A program made the position numbers and the translations under genes. From assembly GCF_001422205.1 (NCBI RefSeq), contig NZ_LMMJ01000007.1, positions 538,756 through 602,755 on the forward strand: a stretch of DNA of 64,000 nt, read 5' to 3'. Position 1 is the stretch's first letter. Each line of letters starts with the position of its first letter. The notes under the pieces were generated by a model. The model made no database searches, was not told the origin of the DNA, and saw nothing but the letters and a program-made list of their open reading frames with translations. The stretch comes from Curtobacterium sp. Leaf261 (GTDB lineage: Bacteria; Actinomycetota; Actinomycetes; Actinomycetales; Microbacteriaceae). Of this stretch, positions 16,377 through 24,506 are shown one piece after another.

Positions 16377-16721
16377 TCAGTCCGATCCGGGCGGGATCAC
16401 GGCCGCACCCCAGCCGTCGTACGCCCCGCCGTGACGGTCCACGACGCCGAACACCTCGGTGACGAACCGCTCCGGCTCGGTGCCGTCGAGTCGCTCCGGA
16501 CGGGCAGCCTCGAGCGAGGTCCGGAAGAGACCCTTCTTCACGGTCGCCGTGTACCCGAGCGCACGGAGGTCGTCCGCCGCGGCCTCGGCGGCCGCCAGCG
16601 AGCGGAACGCCGCCACGTGGTCGACGAACCGCGGCCGGTCGAGCCGGTCACCGAGGGCGCGGCGCTGCGCCAGCTGGTCGGCGTCGAGCGCCAGGTGCTT
16701 CGCGAGCGTGGTCTTGGGCAC
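16377..16721 (-). CDS. RraB-like ribonuclease E inhibitor family protein
   Basis: A 114-residue protein. The core SLAAAEAAADDLRALGYTATVKKGL and the ending GGAYDGWGAAVI match the RraB domain (regulator of RNase E activity; GGxYDGWG is the most conserved part). In Gram-negatives RraB modulates RNase E; whether it does so in Actinobacteria is unproven. It lies downstream of tRNA-Leu on the same strand, separated by a strong hairpin. Confidence 0.72.
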   Translation of the reverse strand: MPKTTLAKHLALDADQLAQRRALGDRLDRPRFVDHVAAFRSLAAAEAAADDLRALGYTATVKKGLFRTSLEAARPERLDGTEPERFVTEVFGVVDRHGGAYDGWGAAVIPPGSD

Positions 16722-16748
16722 GGGAGGACGGTACCCGAGGGGGATGCA

Positions 16749-16778
16749 CGAAGGGCCCCGGCGAACCGGGGCCCTTCG
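16749..16778 (-). terminator. Intrinsic-type terminator after tRNA-Leu
   Basis: A perfect 13-base stem (16749-16761 with 16766-16778) and a CGAA loop, 15 bases beyond the 3' end of the tRNA. It is GC-rich without a U-run, the usual actinobacterial form. Confidence 0.75.
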
Positions 16779-16793
16779 TCATCTGCTGGTGTG

Positions 16794-16877
16794 TGCGCGA
16801 GGGGGGACTTGAACCCCCACGCCCTTACGGGCACACGGACCTGAACCGTGCGCGTCTACCAATTCCGCCACTCGCGC
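16794..16877 (-). tRNA. tRNA-Leu (anticodon CAG)
   Basis: An 84-nt class II tRNA. Acceptor stem GCGCGAG pairs with CTCGCGC, the discriminator is A, and there is a long variable arm (TGCCCGTAAGGGCG). The anticodon stem CACGG/CCGTG encloses loop TTCAGGT, giving anticodon CAG, which reads the CUG leucine codon, the dominant Leu codon in this genome. CCA is not encoded. Confidence 0.96.
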
Positions 16878-16936
16878 CAGCCGGAAAACACTACCACGCA
16901 CAGGAACGACCGCACGCCACCTACTACCATGCATGA

Positions 16937-16982
16937 GTTGGCGACCGAGGCCACACGACGTTGGCGACCGAGGCCACGCGAC
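16937..16982 (+). repeat. Two tandem 23-bp units upstream of fhaA
   Basis: Units 16937-16959 and 16960-16982 differ by one base. The duplication lies in the leader of the fhaA operon, 18 bases before its start. It may alter leader length or structure; no function is known. Confidence 0.8.
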
Positions 16983-17000
16983 CGCGACCACTGGAGACCC

Positions 17001-17681
17001 ATGGGCCTACTGGACAAATTCGAGCGAGGGCTCGAACGCACCGTCAACGGTGCGTTCGCGAAGACCTTCCGTTCGGGCGTGCAGCCGCTCGAGATCACCA
17101 GCGCGCTCCGACGCGAACTCGACACCAAGGCCGCGGTGGTCTCGCGCGAGCGCATCCTCGTGCCGAACGAGTTCACGGTCCACCTCGCACCCCCGGACTA
17201 CACCCGGATGAACGACATCGGCCGACCGCTCATCGACGAGCTGGCGACCCTCGTGCAGCAGCACGCCGTCGCACAGAACTACTCCTTCTCCGGCCCCGTC
17301 GCGATCACCCTGCGTCAGGACGGCACGCTCTCGACGGGCATCCTGCAGGTGGACTCCACCACCGTGCGGAAGGACCTCGTCTGGGTGGGTGTGCTCGACA
17401 TCGGGTCGCAGCGGCACACGCTCAGGGTCGGACGGACGGTGATCGGCCGCGGGACCGACGCGGACATCACGATCGCGGACACCGGGACGAGCCGCAAGCA
17501 CGTCGAACTCGTGTGGGACGGCAAGCACGCGCAGGTCACCGACCTCGGTTCGACGAACGGCTCGAAGCTCAACGGCCAGAAGGTCGACCGGGCGATCGTG
17601 GAGCCGGACTCCACCATCGAGATCGGTCGGACCCGTATGGTGTTCCGCGTGGTGCCCGAAGCGGACGGAGGAGCGCGATGA
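17001..17681 (+). CDS. fhaA: FHA domain protein FhaA (DUF3662 plus FHA)
   Basis: A 226-residue protein with an N-terminal DUF3662 domain (MGLLDKFERGLERTVNGAFAKTF onwards, to about residue 120) and a C-terminal FHA domain (about 145-220). The FHA phosphothreonine-binding signature GRGTDADI...SRKHVEL...DLGSTNGSKLNG is complete. In mycobacteria FhaA binds phosphorylated MurJ and other wall proteins at the septum and poles. This copy lacks the long linker of the mycobacterial protein. It heads the kinase and wall operon; its stop overlaps the start of fhaB. Confidence 0.93.
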   Translation: MGLLDKFERGLERTVNGAFAKTFRSGVQPLEITSALRRELDTKAAVVSRERILVPNEFTVHLAPPDYTRMNDIGRPLIDELATLVQQHAVAQNYSFSGPVAITLRQDGTLSTGILQVDSTTVRKDLVWVGVLDIGSQRHTLRVGRTVIGRGTDADITIADTGTSRKHVELVWDGKHAQVTDLGSTNGSKLNGQKVDRAIVEPDSTIEIGRTRMVFRVVPEADGGAR

Positions 17682-18238
17682 CCAGTGGACTGACCCTGCT
17701 CGTGCTGCGCTTCGCGTTCCTGGCGGTGCTGTGGCTCTTCGTCTTCGCGATCGTGTTCGCGCTGCGGAGCGACCTCTTCGGGCAGCGGACCCGCGCGATC
17801 CCGACCGACTCCAAGAACCAGCCGTCGACCCCGACGACCCCGCCGGTCCCGGCGGGCGCGCCGTCGGCACCGGCTGCGGCACCCGGTGACTTCACCGAGG
17901 CGATCCTGTCTGGAGGCTCGCCAGGCTCCGCCTCGACCCGCACCGAGGTCGCGACCCGCCTGGTGATCACGGACGGATCCCGCGAGGGCATGGAGATGCC
18001 CCTCGGCCAGGGTCCGATCACGATCGGCCGTGCGAGCGAGAGCAACGTCGTCATCCGCGACGACTACACCTCCACCAACCACGCGCGCCTCGAACTCGGC
18101 CACGACGGCTGGATCATCACCGACCTGGACTCCACGAACGGCACCTTCCTCGACGGAGCGCGTGTGACGGCCTCGATGCGGGTGCCCGAGCGCACACCGA
18201 TCACCATCGGGACCACGACGTTCGAGCTTCGGCGGTAG
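17678..18238 (+). CDS. fhaB: FHA domain protein FhaB (FipA-type), membrane-anchored
   Basis: A 186-residue protein with an N-terminal transmembrane helix (residues about 4-28), a Pro/Ala-rich linker, and a C-terminal FHA domain (about 95-186) carrying GRASESNVVIRDDYTSTNHARLEL and DLDSTNGTFLDG. It reads phosphothreonine marks left by the operon's kinases and is linked to cell division in relatives. ATG overlaps the fhaA stop in an ATGA. Confidence 0.92.
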   Translation: MTSGLTLLVLRFAFLAVLWLFVFAIVFALRSDLFGQRTRAIPTDSKNQPSTPTTPPVPAGAPSAPAAAPGDFTEAILSGGSPGSASTRTEVATRLVITDGSREGMEMPLGQGPITIGRASESNVVIRDDYTSTNHARLELGHDGWIITDLDSTNGTFLDGARVTASMRVPERTPITIGTTTFELRR

Positions 18239-18244
18239 CGCGGC

Positions 18245-19648
18245 ATGACGGCCCGCACCATGAGCGCAGCCGTGTCCCATGTGGGCCGGATCCGCGCGAA
18301 CAACCAGGACTCCGGCTACTCCGGGGCCCACCTGTTCGTGGTGGCCGACGGCATGGGTGGCCACGCCGGCGGTGACGTCGCGTCGGCGATCGCGGTCCGA
18401 CGCATCCGCGAGGTCGACCGGGACTTCCCGACCGCCCACGACGCTGAGTTCGCCCTGCAGACCGCGCTCATGGCCGCCAACCAGCTCATCACCGAGACGG
18501 TGTTCGAGCACCAGGAGCTCACCGGGATGGGCACCACCGTGAGCGCGATGATCCGCGTGGGCGACGAGCTCGCGATCGCCCACATCGGCGACTCCCGCAT
18601 CTACCGGTTCCGCGACGGTGTGCTCACGCAGGTCACCGCGGACCACACCTTCGTCCAGCGCCTCGTCGACAGCGGCCGGATCACCCCGGAGGAGGCCGCC
18701 GTCCACCCGCGGCGCTCGGTCCTCATGCGCGTGCTCGGCGACGTCGACGCGGCACCGGAGGTCGACACCACCGTGGCCGAGATCCGGGCCGGCGACCGCT
18801 GGCTGATCTGCTCCGACGGACTCTCGAGCTACCTCGCCGAGGAGCGCATCCGGCACGCGCTCGCCTCGGACATGGACGCCAACCAGGTCACGCAGCGCCT
18901 CGTCAAGGAGACACTCGACCACGGGGCCCCCGACAACGTGACCGTCGTCGTGATGGACGTCCCCGACACGGTCCCCGAGGACCTCGACGACGCCGCGACC
19001 ACCGTCGGGTCCGCCGCCGCACCGCTGACGTTCGAGGCGCCGACCGGCCGGAAGCCGATCCGCCTGCCGACGATCCTGCTGCACCCCCTCAAGGTCACGA
19101 CGCTCCCCGAGGACTCGCACTTCGAGCCGGAGTCCGACCAGTACTTCGCCGAGCTCATCGCCGAGGACCGCCGTCGCCGGTTCCGCCGTCGGGTGTCCTG
19201 GACGATCGCGCTCGTCGCGGCCGTGCTCGTCGTGTTCGGCGGCATCCTCCTCGGCTACCGGTGGACCCAGATGCACTACTACGTCGGGTCCGACACCGGG
19301 AACGTCGCCATCTACCGGGGCGTCCAGCAGAGCATCGGGCCGATCCAGCTCTCGAGCGTCTACCAGGACTCCGACACGAAGGTGTCCGACCTGCCGACGT
19401 ACACGCGGGAGAACGTCCGGCAGACGATCAACGCGGACTCGCTGTCCGACGCCAGGGCCATCCTCCGCCGCCTCGAGGCCGCTGCGATCAGCGGCAAGGA
19501 GGCCCACACTGGGTCCGGAACCGCCGGGTCGGGAACCGGGTCGACGGGCTCGCCGTCACCGTCGCCCAGCGCGACGCCGTCCGCCAGCGCGACCGCCGCG
19601 GCGGCCGCGACCACGGGCCTCCCGGCCGCCGGAGGCGTCGATGACTGA
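18245..19648 (+). CDS. pstP: PP2C-type Ser/Thr phosphatase PstP
   Basis: A 467-residue membrane phosphatase that opposes PknA and PknB. The cytoplasmic PP2C domain covers residues 5-240 with the metal-binding motifs RANNQDS, VADGMGGHAGG, GMGTTV, IGDSRIY, SDGLSSYL and APDNVTVV. A transmembrane helix follows at about 318-340 (SWTIALVAAVLVVFGGILLG), then an extracellular domain ending in a Ser/Thr/Gly/Ala-rich tail. Its end overlaps the start of rodA by 8 bases. Confidence 0.94.
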   Translation: MTARTMSAAVSHVGRIRANNQDSGYSGAHLFVVADGMGGHAGGDVASAIAVRRIREVDRDFPTAHDAEFALQTALMAANQLITETVFEHQELTGMGTTVSAMIRVGDELAIAHIGDSRIYRFRDGVLTQVTADHTFVQRLVDSGRITPEEAAVHPRRSVLMRVLGDVDAAPEVDTTVAEIRAGDRWLICSDGLSSYLAEERIRHALASDMDANQVTQRLVKETLDHGAPDNVTVVVMDVPDTVPEDLDDAATTVGSAAAPLTFEAPTGRKPIRLPTILLHPLKVTTLPEDSHFEPESDQYFAELIAEDRRRRFRRRVSWTIALVAAVLVVFGGILLGYRWTQMHYYVGSDTGNVAIYRGVQQSIGPIQLSSVYQDSDTKVSDLPTYTRENVRQTINADSLSDARAILRRLEAAAISGKEAHTGSGTAGSGTGSTGSPSPSPSATPSASATAAAAATTGLPAAGGVDD

Positions 19649-21113
19649 CACCGCGACCCGCCAGTCCCTCACCCAGGCGATCACGATCAAGCTCCGTGAG
19701 CCCGCGCGTGCGCGGAACCTCGAGCTCGTGCTCCTGGTGCTCGCGTGCGGCATCTGCGCCGGGGCGATGCTCCTCGTGCAGCTCGGCGCCGAGAAGAAGA
19801 TCATCGACACCAGCGTGTTCTTCGTGGGCGCGGGCATCCTGCTCCTGGCACTGGTGATGCACGTCGTGCTCCGCGTCATCGCCAAGAACGCGGACCCGTT
19901 CATCCTGCCGATCGCACTCGTGCTGAACGGCATCGGCATCGCGGAGATCTACCGGATCGACCTGCACGCGAAGCACACCGGCTGGGACGCGGTCGGTGTG
20001 AAGCAGATCGTCTGGACCATGCTCGCGATGGTCCTCGCGATCATCGTGCTGTTCCTCGTCCGGAACCACCGGTTCCTGCAGCGCTACCGCTACATCTTCA
20101 TGTTCCTGACGATCGTGCTGCTGCTCCTGCCGATGCTCCCCGGCATCGGGCAGAACATCGGTGGCGCCCGCGTGTGGATCAGGTTCGGGCCGTTCTCGTT
20201 CCAGCCGGGCGAGCTCGCCAAGATCACCATGGCGCTGTTCTTCGCGGGGTACCTCGTCACGGCGCGCGACAGCCTGTCGATCGTCGGTCCGAAGATCCTC
20301 GGCATCCGCTTCCCCCGCCCGCGCGACCTCGGACCGATCCTCATCGTCTGGGGCGTCGCCATGAGCGTGCTCGTGTTCCAGCGCGACCTCGGCACCTCGC
20401 TGCTGTACTTCGGGCTGTTCCTCGTGATGCTCTACGTCGCGACCGGACGCCTCAGCTGGGTAGTCATCGGCCTCGTGCTGTTCGTCGGCGGCGCCAGCAT
20501 CGCGGCGACCACGCTGTCCTACGTGCACGGCCGGTTCGAGCAGTGGCTCAACCCGTTCGACAACGACATCTACAACGCAACCAGCCAGGCCAGTTACCAG
20601 CTCGTCAACGGGCTGTTCGGGTTCGCGAACGGCGGGATCACGGGGACCGGACTCGGCCAGGGCCGCCCGTACCTGACCCCCGTCGCGCAGAGCGACTACA
20701 TCGTCTCGGCGCTCGGCGAGGAGCTCGGGCTCATCGGTGTCTTCGCGATCCTCGGACTCTTCATCCTGCTCGTGTCCCGCGGCATCCGCGTCGGCTTCAT
20801 GGCCCAGGACGACTTCGGCAAGCTGCTCGGCATCGGGTTCGGGTTCGTCACCGCGCTCCAGGTGTTCATCGTCATCGGTGGCATCACCCGGGTCATCCCG
20901 GTCACCGGACTCACGACGCCGTTCATGGCGGCCGGTGGGTCGTCCCTCGTGGCGAACTGGATCATCGCGGCGCTGCTGCTCCGACTCACGGACTCGATCC
21001 CCGCCGAACAGCGCATCCAGCAGGGCGCACCGGGGTCGGGGGGTCGCGCACCCCAGGGTGCAGCGACGGGCTCCGCGGCCGGCTCCCGCGCCACGACGAA
21101 GACGGGACGGTGA
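19641..21113 (+). CDS. rodA: FtsW/RodA/SpoVE family glycosyltransferase (RodA)
   Basis: A 490-residue SEDS protein that polymerises lipid II into glycan strands for wall elongation. It has about ten transmembrane segments. Family landmarks are present: GARVWIRFGPFSFQPGELAKI, FLVMLYVATGRLSW, QSDYIVSALGEELGLIG and GGSSLVANWI near the end. The tail from residue about 462 is disordered. It sits between pstP and the partner transpeptidase pbpA, as in other Actinobacteria. Confidence 0.94.
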   Translation: MTDTATRQSLTQAITIKLREPARARNLELVLLVLACGICAGAMLLVQLGAEKKIIDTSVFFVGAGILLLALVMHVVLRVIAKNADPFILPIALVLNGIGIAEIYRIDLHAKHTGWDAVGVKQIVWTMLAMVLAIIVLFLVRNHRFLQRYRYIFMFLTIVLLLLPMLPGIGQNIGGARVWIRFGPFSFQPGELAKITMALFFAGYLVTARDSLSIVGPKILGIRFPRPRDLGPILIVWGVAMSVLVFQRDLGTSLLYFGLFLVMLYVATGRLSWVVIGLVLFVGGASIAATTLSYVHGRFEQWLNPFDNDIYNATSQASYQLVNGLFGFANGGITGTGLGQGRPYLTPVAQSDYIVSALGEELGLIGVFAILGLFILLVSRGIRVGFMAQDDFGKLLGIGFGFVTALQVFIVIGGITRVIPVTGLTTPFMAAGGSSLVANWIIAALLLRLTDSIPAEQRIQQGAPGSGGRAPQGAATGSAAGSRATTKTGR

Positions 21114-21117
21114 CCGC

Positions 21118-22572
21118 ATGAACCGACAGCTCCGATCGATCTCGACGGTGATCATCCTGATGTTCGTGGCGCTCTTCGTGTCCACGACGAGCATCCAGTT
21201 CTTCTCCGCGCAGCAGCTCCGCGCGGACCCGAGGAACTCGAGGACGATCCTCGACAGCTACTCGACCAAGCGCGGGGCGATCCTCGTCGACGGCACCCCG
21301 ATCGCCGAGTCGAAGCCCGTCGACGACCAGTACAACTACCAGCGCTCGTACTCGAACGGCGACCTCTACTCGGCCGTCACGGGGTACTTCACCGTCGGGC
21401 AGGGCAACACCGGCGTGGAGAGCGCCGAGAACACCTACCTGTCCGGGAACAGCGACGACAACTTCTTCGGCAACATCAACTCGATCCTCACCGGCCAGGA
21501 CGTCCAGGGCGACGACGTGAACCTGACGATCGACCCCGACGTCCAGAAGGCCGCGTACGACGCCCTCGGGTCGGACACGGGCGCCGTCGTGGCGATCCAG
21601 CCGAAGACCGGCAAGATCCTCGCGATGGTGTCCAAGCAGGGCTACGACCCGAACACGCTCGCGGTGCACGACACCAAGCAGGTCATCAGCACCTACCAGT
21701 CGCTCCTGTCCGCCGAGGCCAAGCCACTGCAGAACCGTGCGATCGGCGGCGACCTCTACGCACCGGGGTCGGTCTTCAAGCTCATCGTGGCCTCCGCCGC
21801 GTTCGAGTCCGGCGACTACGACCTCGACTCCACGCTCCCGAACCCGTCGACGCTGACGCTCCCGGGCACGAGCACGAAGATCAACAACGCCGAGGGTGGG
21901 TCCTGCGGCGACGGCGACACGGTGACGATCGCACTCGCGATCCAGGACTCGTGCAACATCCCGTTCGCGGAGCTCGGCCAGAAGCTCGGCTACGACGCGA
22001 TCAAGGCCATGGCGGACAAGTACGGGTTCGGCGACAGCATCCACGTCCCGATGGCGTCGACGCCGAGCCAGTACCCGCAGACGGACAGCACGGCGCAGCT
22101 CATGCTGAGTGCGTTCGGCCAGGCGAGCGACCGGGTGTCGCCGCTGCAGATCGCCATGGTGTCCGCGGGGATCGCGAACGGCGGCACCGTGATGCAGCCG
22201 TCGCTCGTCGAGTCGGTGACCACGAGCGACCTGAAGTCCGTGCAGTCGTTCCAGGCGAAGCAGTACAGCTCGCCGATCAGCAGCTCGGTCGCGGACGACA
22301 TCACGAAGGCGATGCAGACCGTCGTGTCGAGCGGCACCGGGACCAATGCGAGAATCGACGGGGTCGACGTCGCCGGCAAGACCGGGACCGCTGAGAACGG
22401 GACCGGCGACCCCTACACACTCTGGTTCACCGGCTTCGCCCCCGCGAAGAACCCCGAGGTCGCGGTCGCCGTGGTCGTCGGGAACGGCGGCGGGCTCGGA
22501 CAGCGGGGCGTCGGCAACACGGTCGCGGCCCCGATCGCGAAGAAAGTCATGGAGGCGGTGCTGAACAAATGA
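21118..22572 (+). CDS. pbpA: Penicillin-binding protein (class B transpeptidase) PbpA
   Basis: A 484-residue class B PBP that crosslinks peptidoglycan with RodA. A signal anchor lies at residues 8-30. The transpeptidase motifs are all present: SxxK as PGSVFKL, SxN as DSCNIPF, and KTG as AGKTGTAE. The N-terminal half is the shortened pedestal typical of actinobacterial PbpA. ATG at 21118 follows rodA by four bases; its stop overlaps the pknA start. Confidence 0.94.
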   Translation: MNRQLRSISTVIILMFVALFVSTTSIQFFSAQQLRADPRNSRTILDSYSTKRGAILVDGTPIAESKPVDDQYNYQRSYSNGDLYSAVTGYFTVGQGNTGVESAENTYLSGNSDDNFFGNINSILTGQDVQGDDVNLTIDPDVQKAAYDALGSDTGAVVAIQPKTGKILAMVSKQGYDPNTLAVHDTKQVISTYQSLLSAEAKPLQNRAIGGDLYAPGSVFKLIVASAAFESGDYDLDSTLPNPSTLTLPGTSTKINNAEGGSCGDGDTVTIALAIQDSCNIPFAELGQKLGYDAIKAMADKYGFGDSIHVPMASTPSQYPQTDSTAQLMLSAFGQASDRVSPLQIAMVSAGIANGGTVMQPSLVESVTTSDLKSVQSFQAKQYSSPISSSVADDITKAMQTVVSSGTGTNARIDGVDVAGKTGTAENGTGDPYTLWFTGFAPAKNPEVAVAVVVGNGGGLGQRGVGNTVAAPIAKKVMEAVLNK

Positions 22573-24329
22573 GACCCACCAGCGGACTCACTTTCGGTGG
22601 GCGGTACCAGCTCTCCTCCCGCGTCGCGATCGGCGGCATGGGCGAGGTCTGGCAGGCGACGGACCTGGTCATCGGTCGTACCGTCGCGCTCAAGATCCTC
22701 AAGGACGAGTACCTCGGCGACCCGGGGTTCCTCGAGCGGTTCCGGGCCGAGGCCCGCCACGCGGCACTCGTGAACCACGAGGGCATCGCGAACGTCTTCG
22801 ACTACGGCGAGGAGGACGGCAGCGCCTACCTCGTCATGGAGCTCGTGCCCGGCGAGGCCCTGTCGACGCTCCTCGAGCGCGAGCACATCCTTCCCGTCGA
22901 CCGGGTCCTCGACTTCGTCGCGCAGACCGCGAACGCCCTGCAGGCGGCGCACGCCGTGGGGCTGGTGCACCGGGACATCAAGCCCGGGAACCTCCTCATC
23001 ACGCCGGACGGCCGCGTCAAGATCACCGACTTCGGCATCGCGCGCATCGCGGACCAGGTGCCGCTGACCGCGACCGGTCAGGTCATGGGCACCGTGCAGT
23101 ACCTCTCGCCGGAGCAGGCGAGCGGACACCCGGCGTCCCCGTCCACCGACATCTACTCGCTCGGCATCGTCGCGTACGAGATGCTCGCCGGTCGTCGGCC
23201 GTTCACGGGCGAGTCGCAGGTCGCGATCGCGATGGCGCACATCAACGAGCAGCCCCCCGCGCTGCCGTCGACGATCCCCGAACCCGTCCGCGACCTCGTG
23301 ATCTCCTCCATCGCGAAGAAGCCCGCCGAGCGTCCCGCGACGGCGGCGAACCTCGCGCGCGCCGCCCAGGCGCTCCGCCGTGGCGACGTCGCGGCAGCCA
23401 CCGTCGCGGTGCCGGCACTCGGCGCGGGCACCGTGGCCTTCAACGCTCCCGCGGGGAACGACGACGCGACGAGCCTCCTGCGGACCCAGGGCACCCAGGG
23501 TCTCGGCGGTGCCGGTGGAATCGGGGCCGGAGCCATCGGGCCGGGCGACCCCGACGACCTCGACCCCGCAGAGGACCGGAAGCGCCCGGGGTGGTTCTGG
23601 CCGGTCATCGTCCTCGCGATCCTCGTCGTCGCGGGACTCATCGTCGCGGTTGTGGTCTACGCCACGAACCGCAACGACGAACCGACGGCGCCGGTGAGCG
23701 ACTCGCAGACCTCGAGCTCGACCCCGAGCGCGGCCCCCTCGAAGACACCGAGTCCGTCACAGACCCCGTCGCACCCGGCGCGGGTGACCGTGAACCAGAG
23801 CGACTACCTCGGCAAGAACGCGAACGAGGTGCAGGCGACCCTTCAGGGACAGGGCTTCACGGTGAACCCCGTCGACGGCGACGCCGCCTCGAGCCCGGAC
23901 CAGGTCGGGACGGTCCAGTCGATCGGGCCGACCGGGAACCTCGCCTACGGGGCGACGATCACGCTGAAGGTCTACCAGGACGTCCCGAAGGTGTCGGCGA
24001 CCCCGGCCGTCGCGACGGCGTCGAGCATCACGGCCGACGGCAGGTTCACGGCGACGTGGGCCACGTTCACCGGCTGCCCGTCGGGGTACACGCTCACCGG
24101 GTACGACTACACGATCTCGAACGGCGTGGACGCCCAGAACTCGGCCACCGGAACGGCCACGTCGACGTCCGTGCAGATCGCCGCGTCGGGAGCCGGGGAC
24201 GTCTCTTTCACGTACATGGCCGACTGCGGCAGTCTGAAGTCGGCGACCTCCCCCGCGCTGACGGTGCCGTACCAGCCGACTCCGAGCGCCTCGCCGAGCG
24301 CCGGCGGTGGCGGCGGGCAGGACGGCTAG
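22569..24329 (+). CDS. pknA: Membrane Ser/Thr protein kinase PknA-like, one PASTA plus extra Cys-containing domain
   Basis: A 586-residue Hanks-type kinase. ATP-binding GGMGEVW is at 22-28, the catalytic Lys is K42, HRDIKPGN begins at 134 and DFG at 154. A transmembrane helix follows at about 340-360. The extracellular part has a Ser/Thr/Pro linker, one PASTA module (VNQSDYLGKNANEVQATLQGQG onwards), and then a beta-rich domain with a cysteine pair (TGCPSGYTLTGYDYTISNG and MADCGSLKS), resembling a fibronectin type III fold. Mycobacterial PknA has no PASTA module, so this form is more PknB-like. ATG overlaps the pbpA stop. Confidence 0.92.
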   Translation: MRPTSGLTFGGRYQLSSRVAIGGMGEVWQATDLVIGRTVALKILKDEYLGDPGFLERFRAEARHAALVNHEGIANVFDYGEEDGSAYLVMELVPGEALSTLLEREHILPVDRVLDFVAQTANALQAAHAVGLVHRDIKPGNLLITPDGRVKITDFGIARIADQVPLTATGQVMGTVQYLSPEQASGHPASPSTDIYSLGIVAYEMLAGRRPFTGESQVAIAMAHINEQPPALPSTIPEPVRDLVISSIAKKPAERPATAANLARAAQALRRGDVAAATVAVPALGAGTVAFNAPAGNDDATSLLRTQGTQGLGGAGGIGAGAIGPGDPDDLDPAEDRKRPGWFWPVIVLAILVVAGLIVAVVVYATNRNDEPTAPVSDSQTSSSTPSAAPSKTPSPSQTPSHPARVTVNQSDYLGKNANEVQATLQGQGFTVNPVDGDAASSPDQVGTVQSIGPTGNLAYGATITLKVYQDVPKVSATPAVATASSITADGRFTATWATFTGCPSGYTLTGYDYTISNGVDAQNSATGTATSTSVQIAASGAGDVSFTYMADCGSLKSATSPALTVPYQPTPSASPSAGGGGGQDG

Positions 24330-24346
24330 TCGAGCACGACGACCGG

Positions 24347-24374
24347 ACGGCCGGGACCATCCGGTCCCGGCCGT
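24347..24374 (+). terminator. Intrinsic-type terminator after pknA
   Basis: Perfect 12-base arms ACGGCCGGGACC (24347-24358) and GGTCCCGGCCGT (24363-24374) with a four-base loop, 18 bases after the pknA stop. It suggests that pknB is transcribed at least partly on its own. Confidence 0.72.
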
Positions 24375-24474
24375 TCGTCGTTCCCGCGGAGTGGCCGGGG
24401 CACCGGGGATGTCCGTCCGGTAACGGTTCCGACCGTCCCCCGCACCGCCAGCCCTCGGTCAGGATCGGCTGCCG

Positions 24475-24480
24475 TACACT
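24475..24480 (+). promoter_or_regulatory. Probable -10 element TACACT of pknB
   Basis: TACACT fits TAnnnT and lies 26 bases before the pknB start, downstream of the pknA terminator. No good -35 match is visible at 17-18 bases upstream. Confidence 0.35.
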
Positions 24481-24506
24481 GACTCGGACGACATTCGGAG
24501 GAGTAC

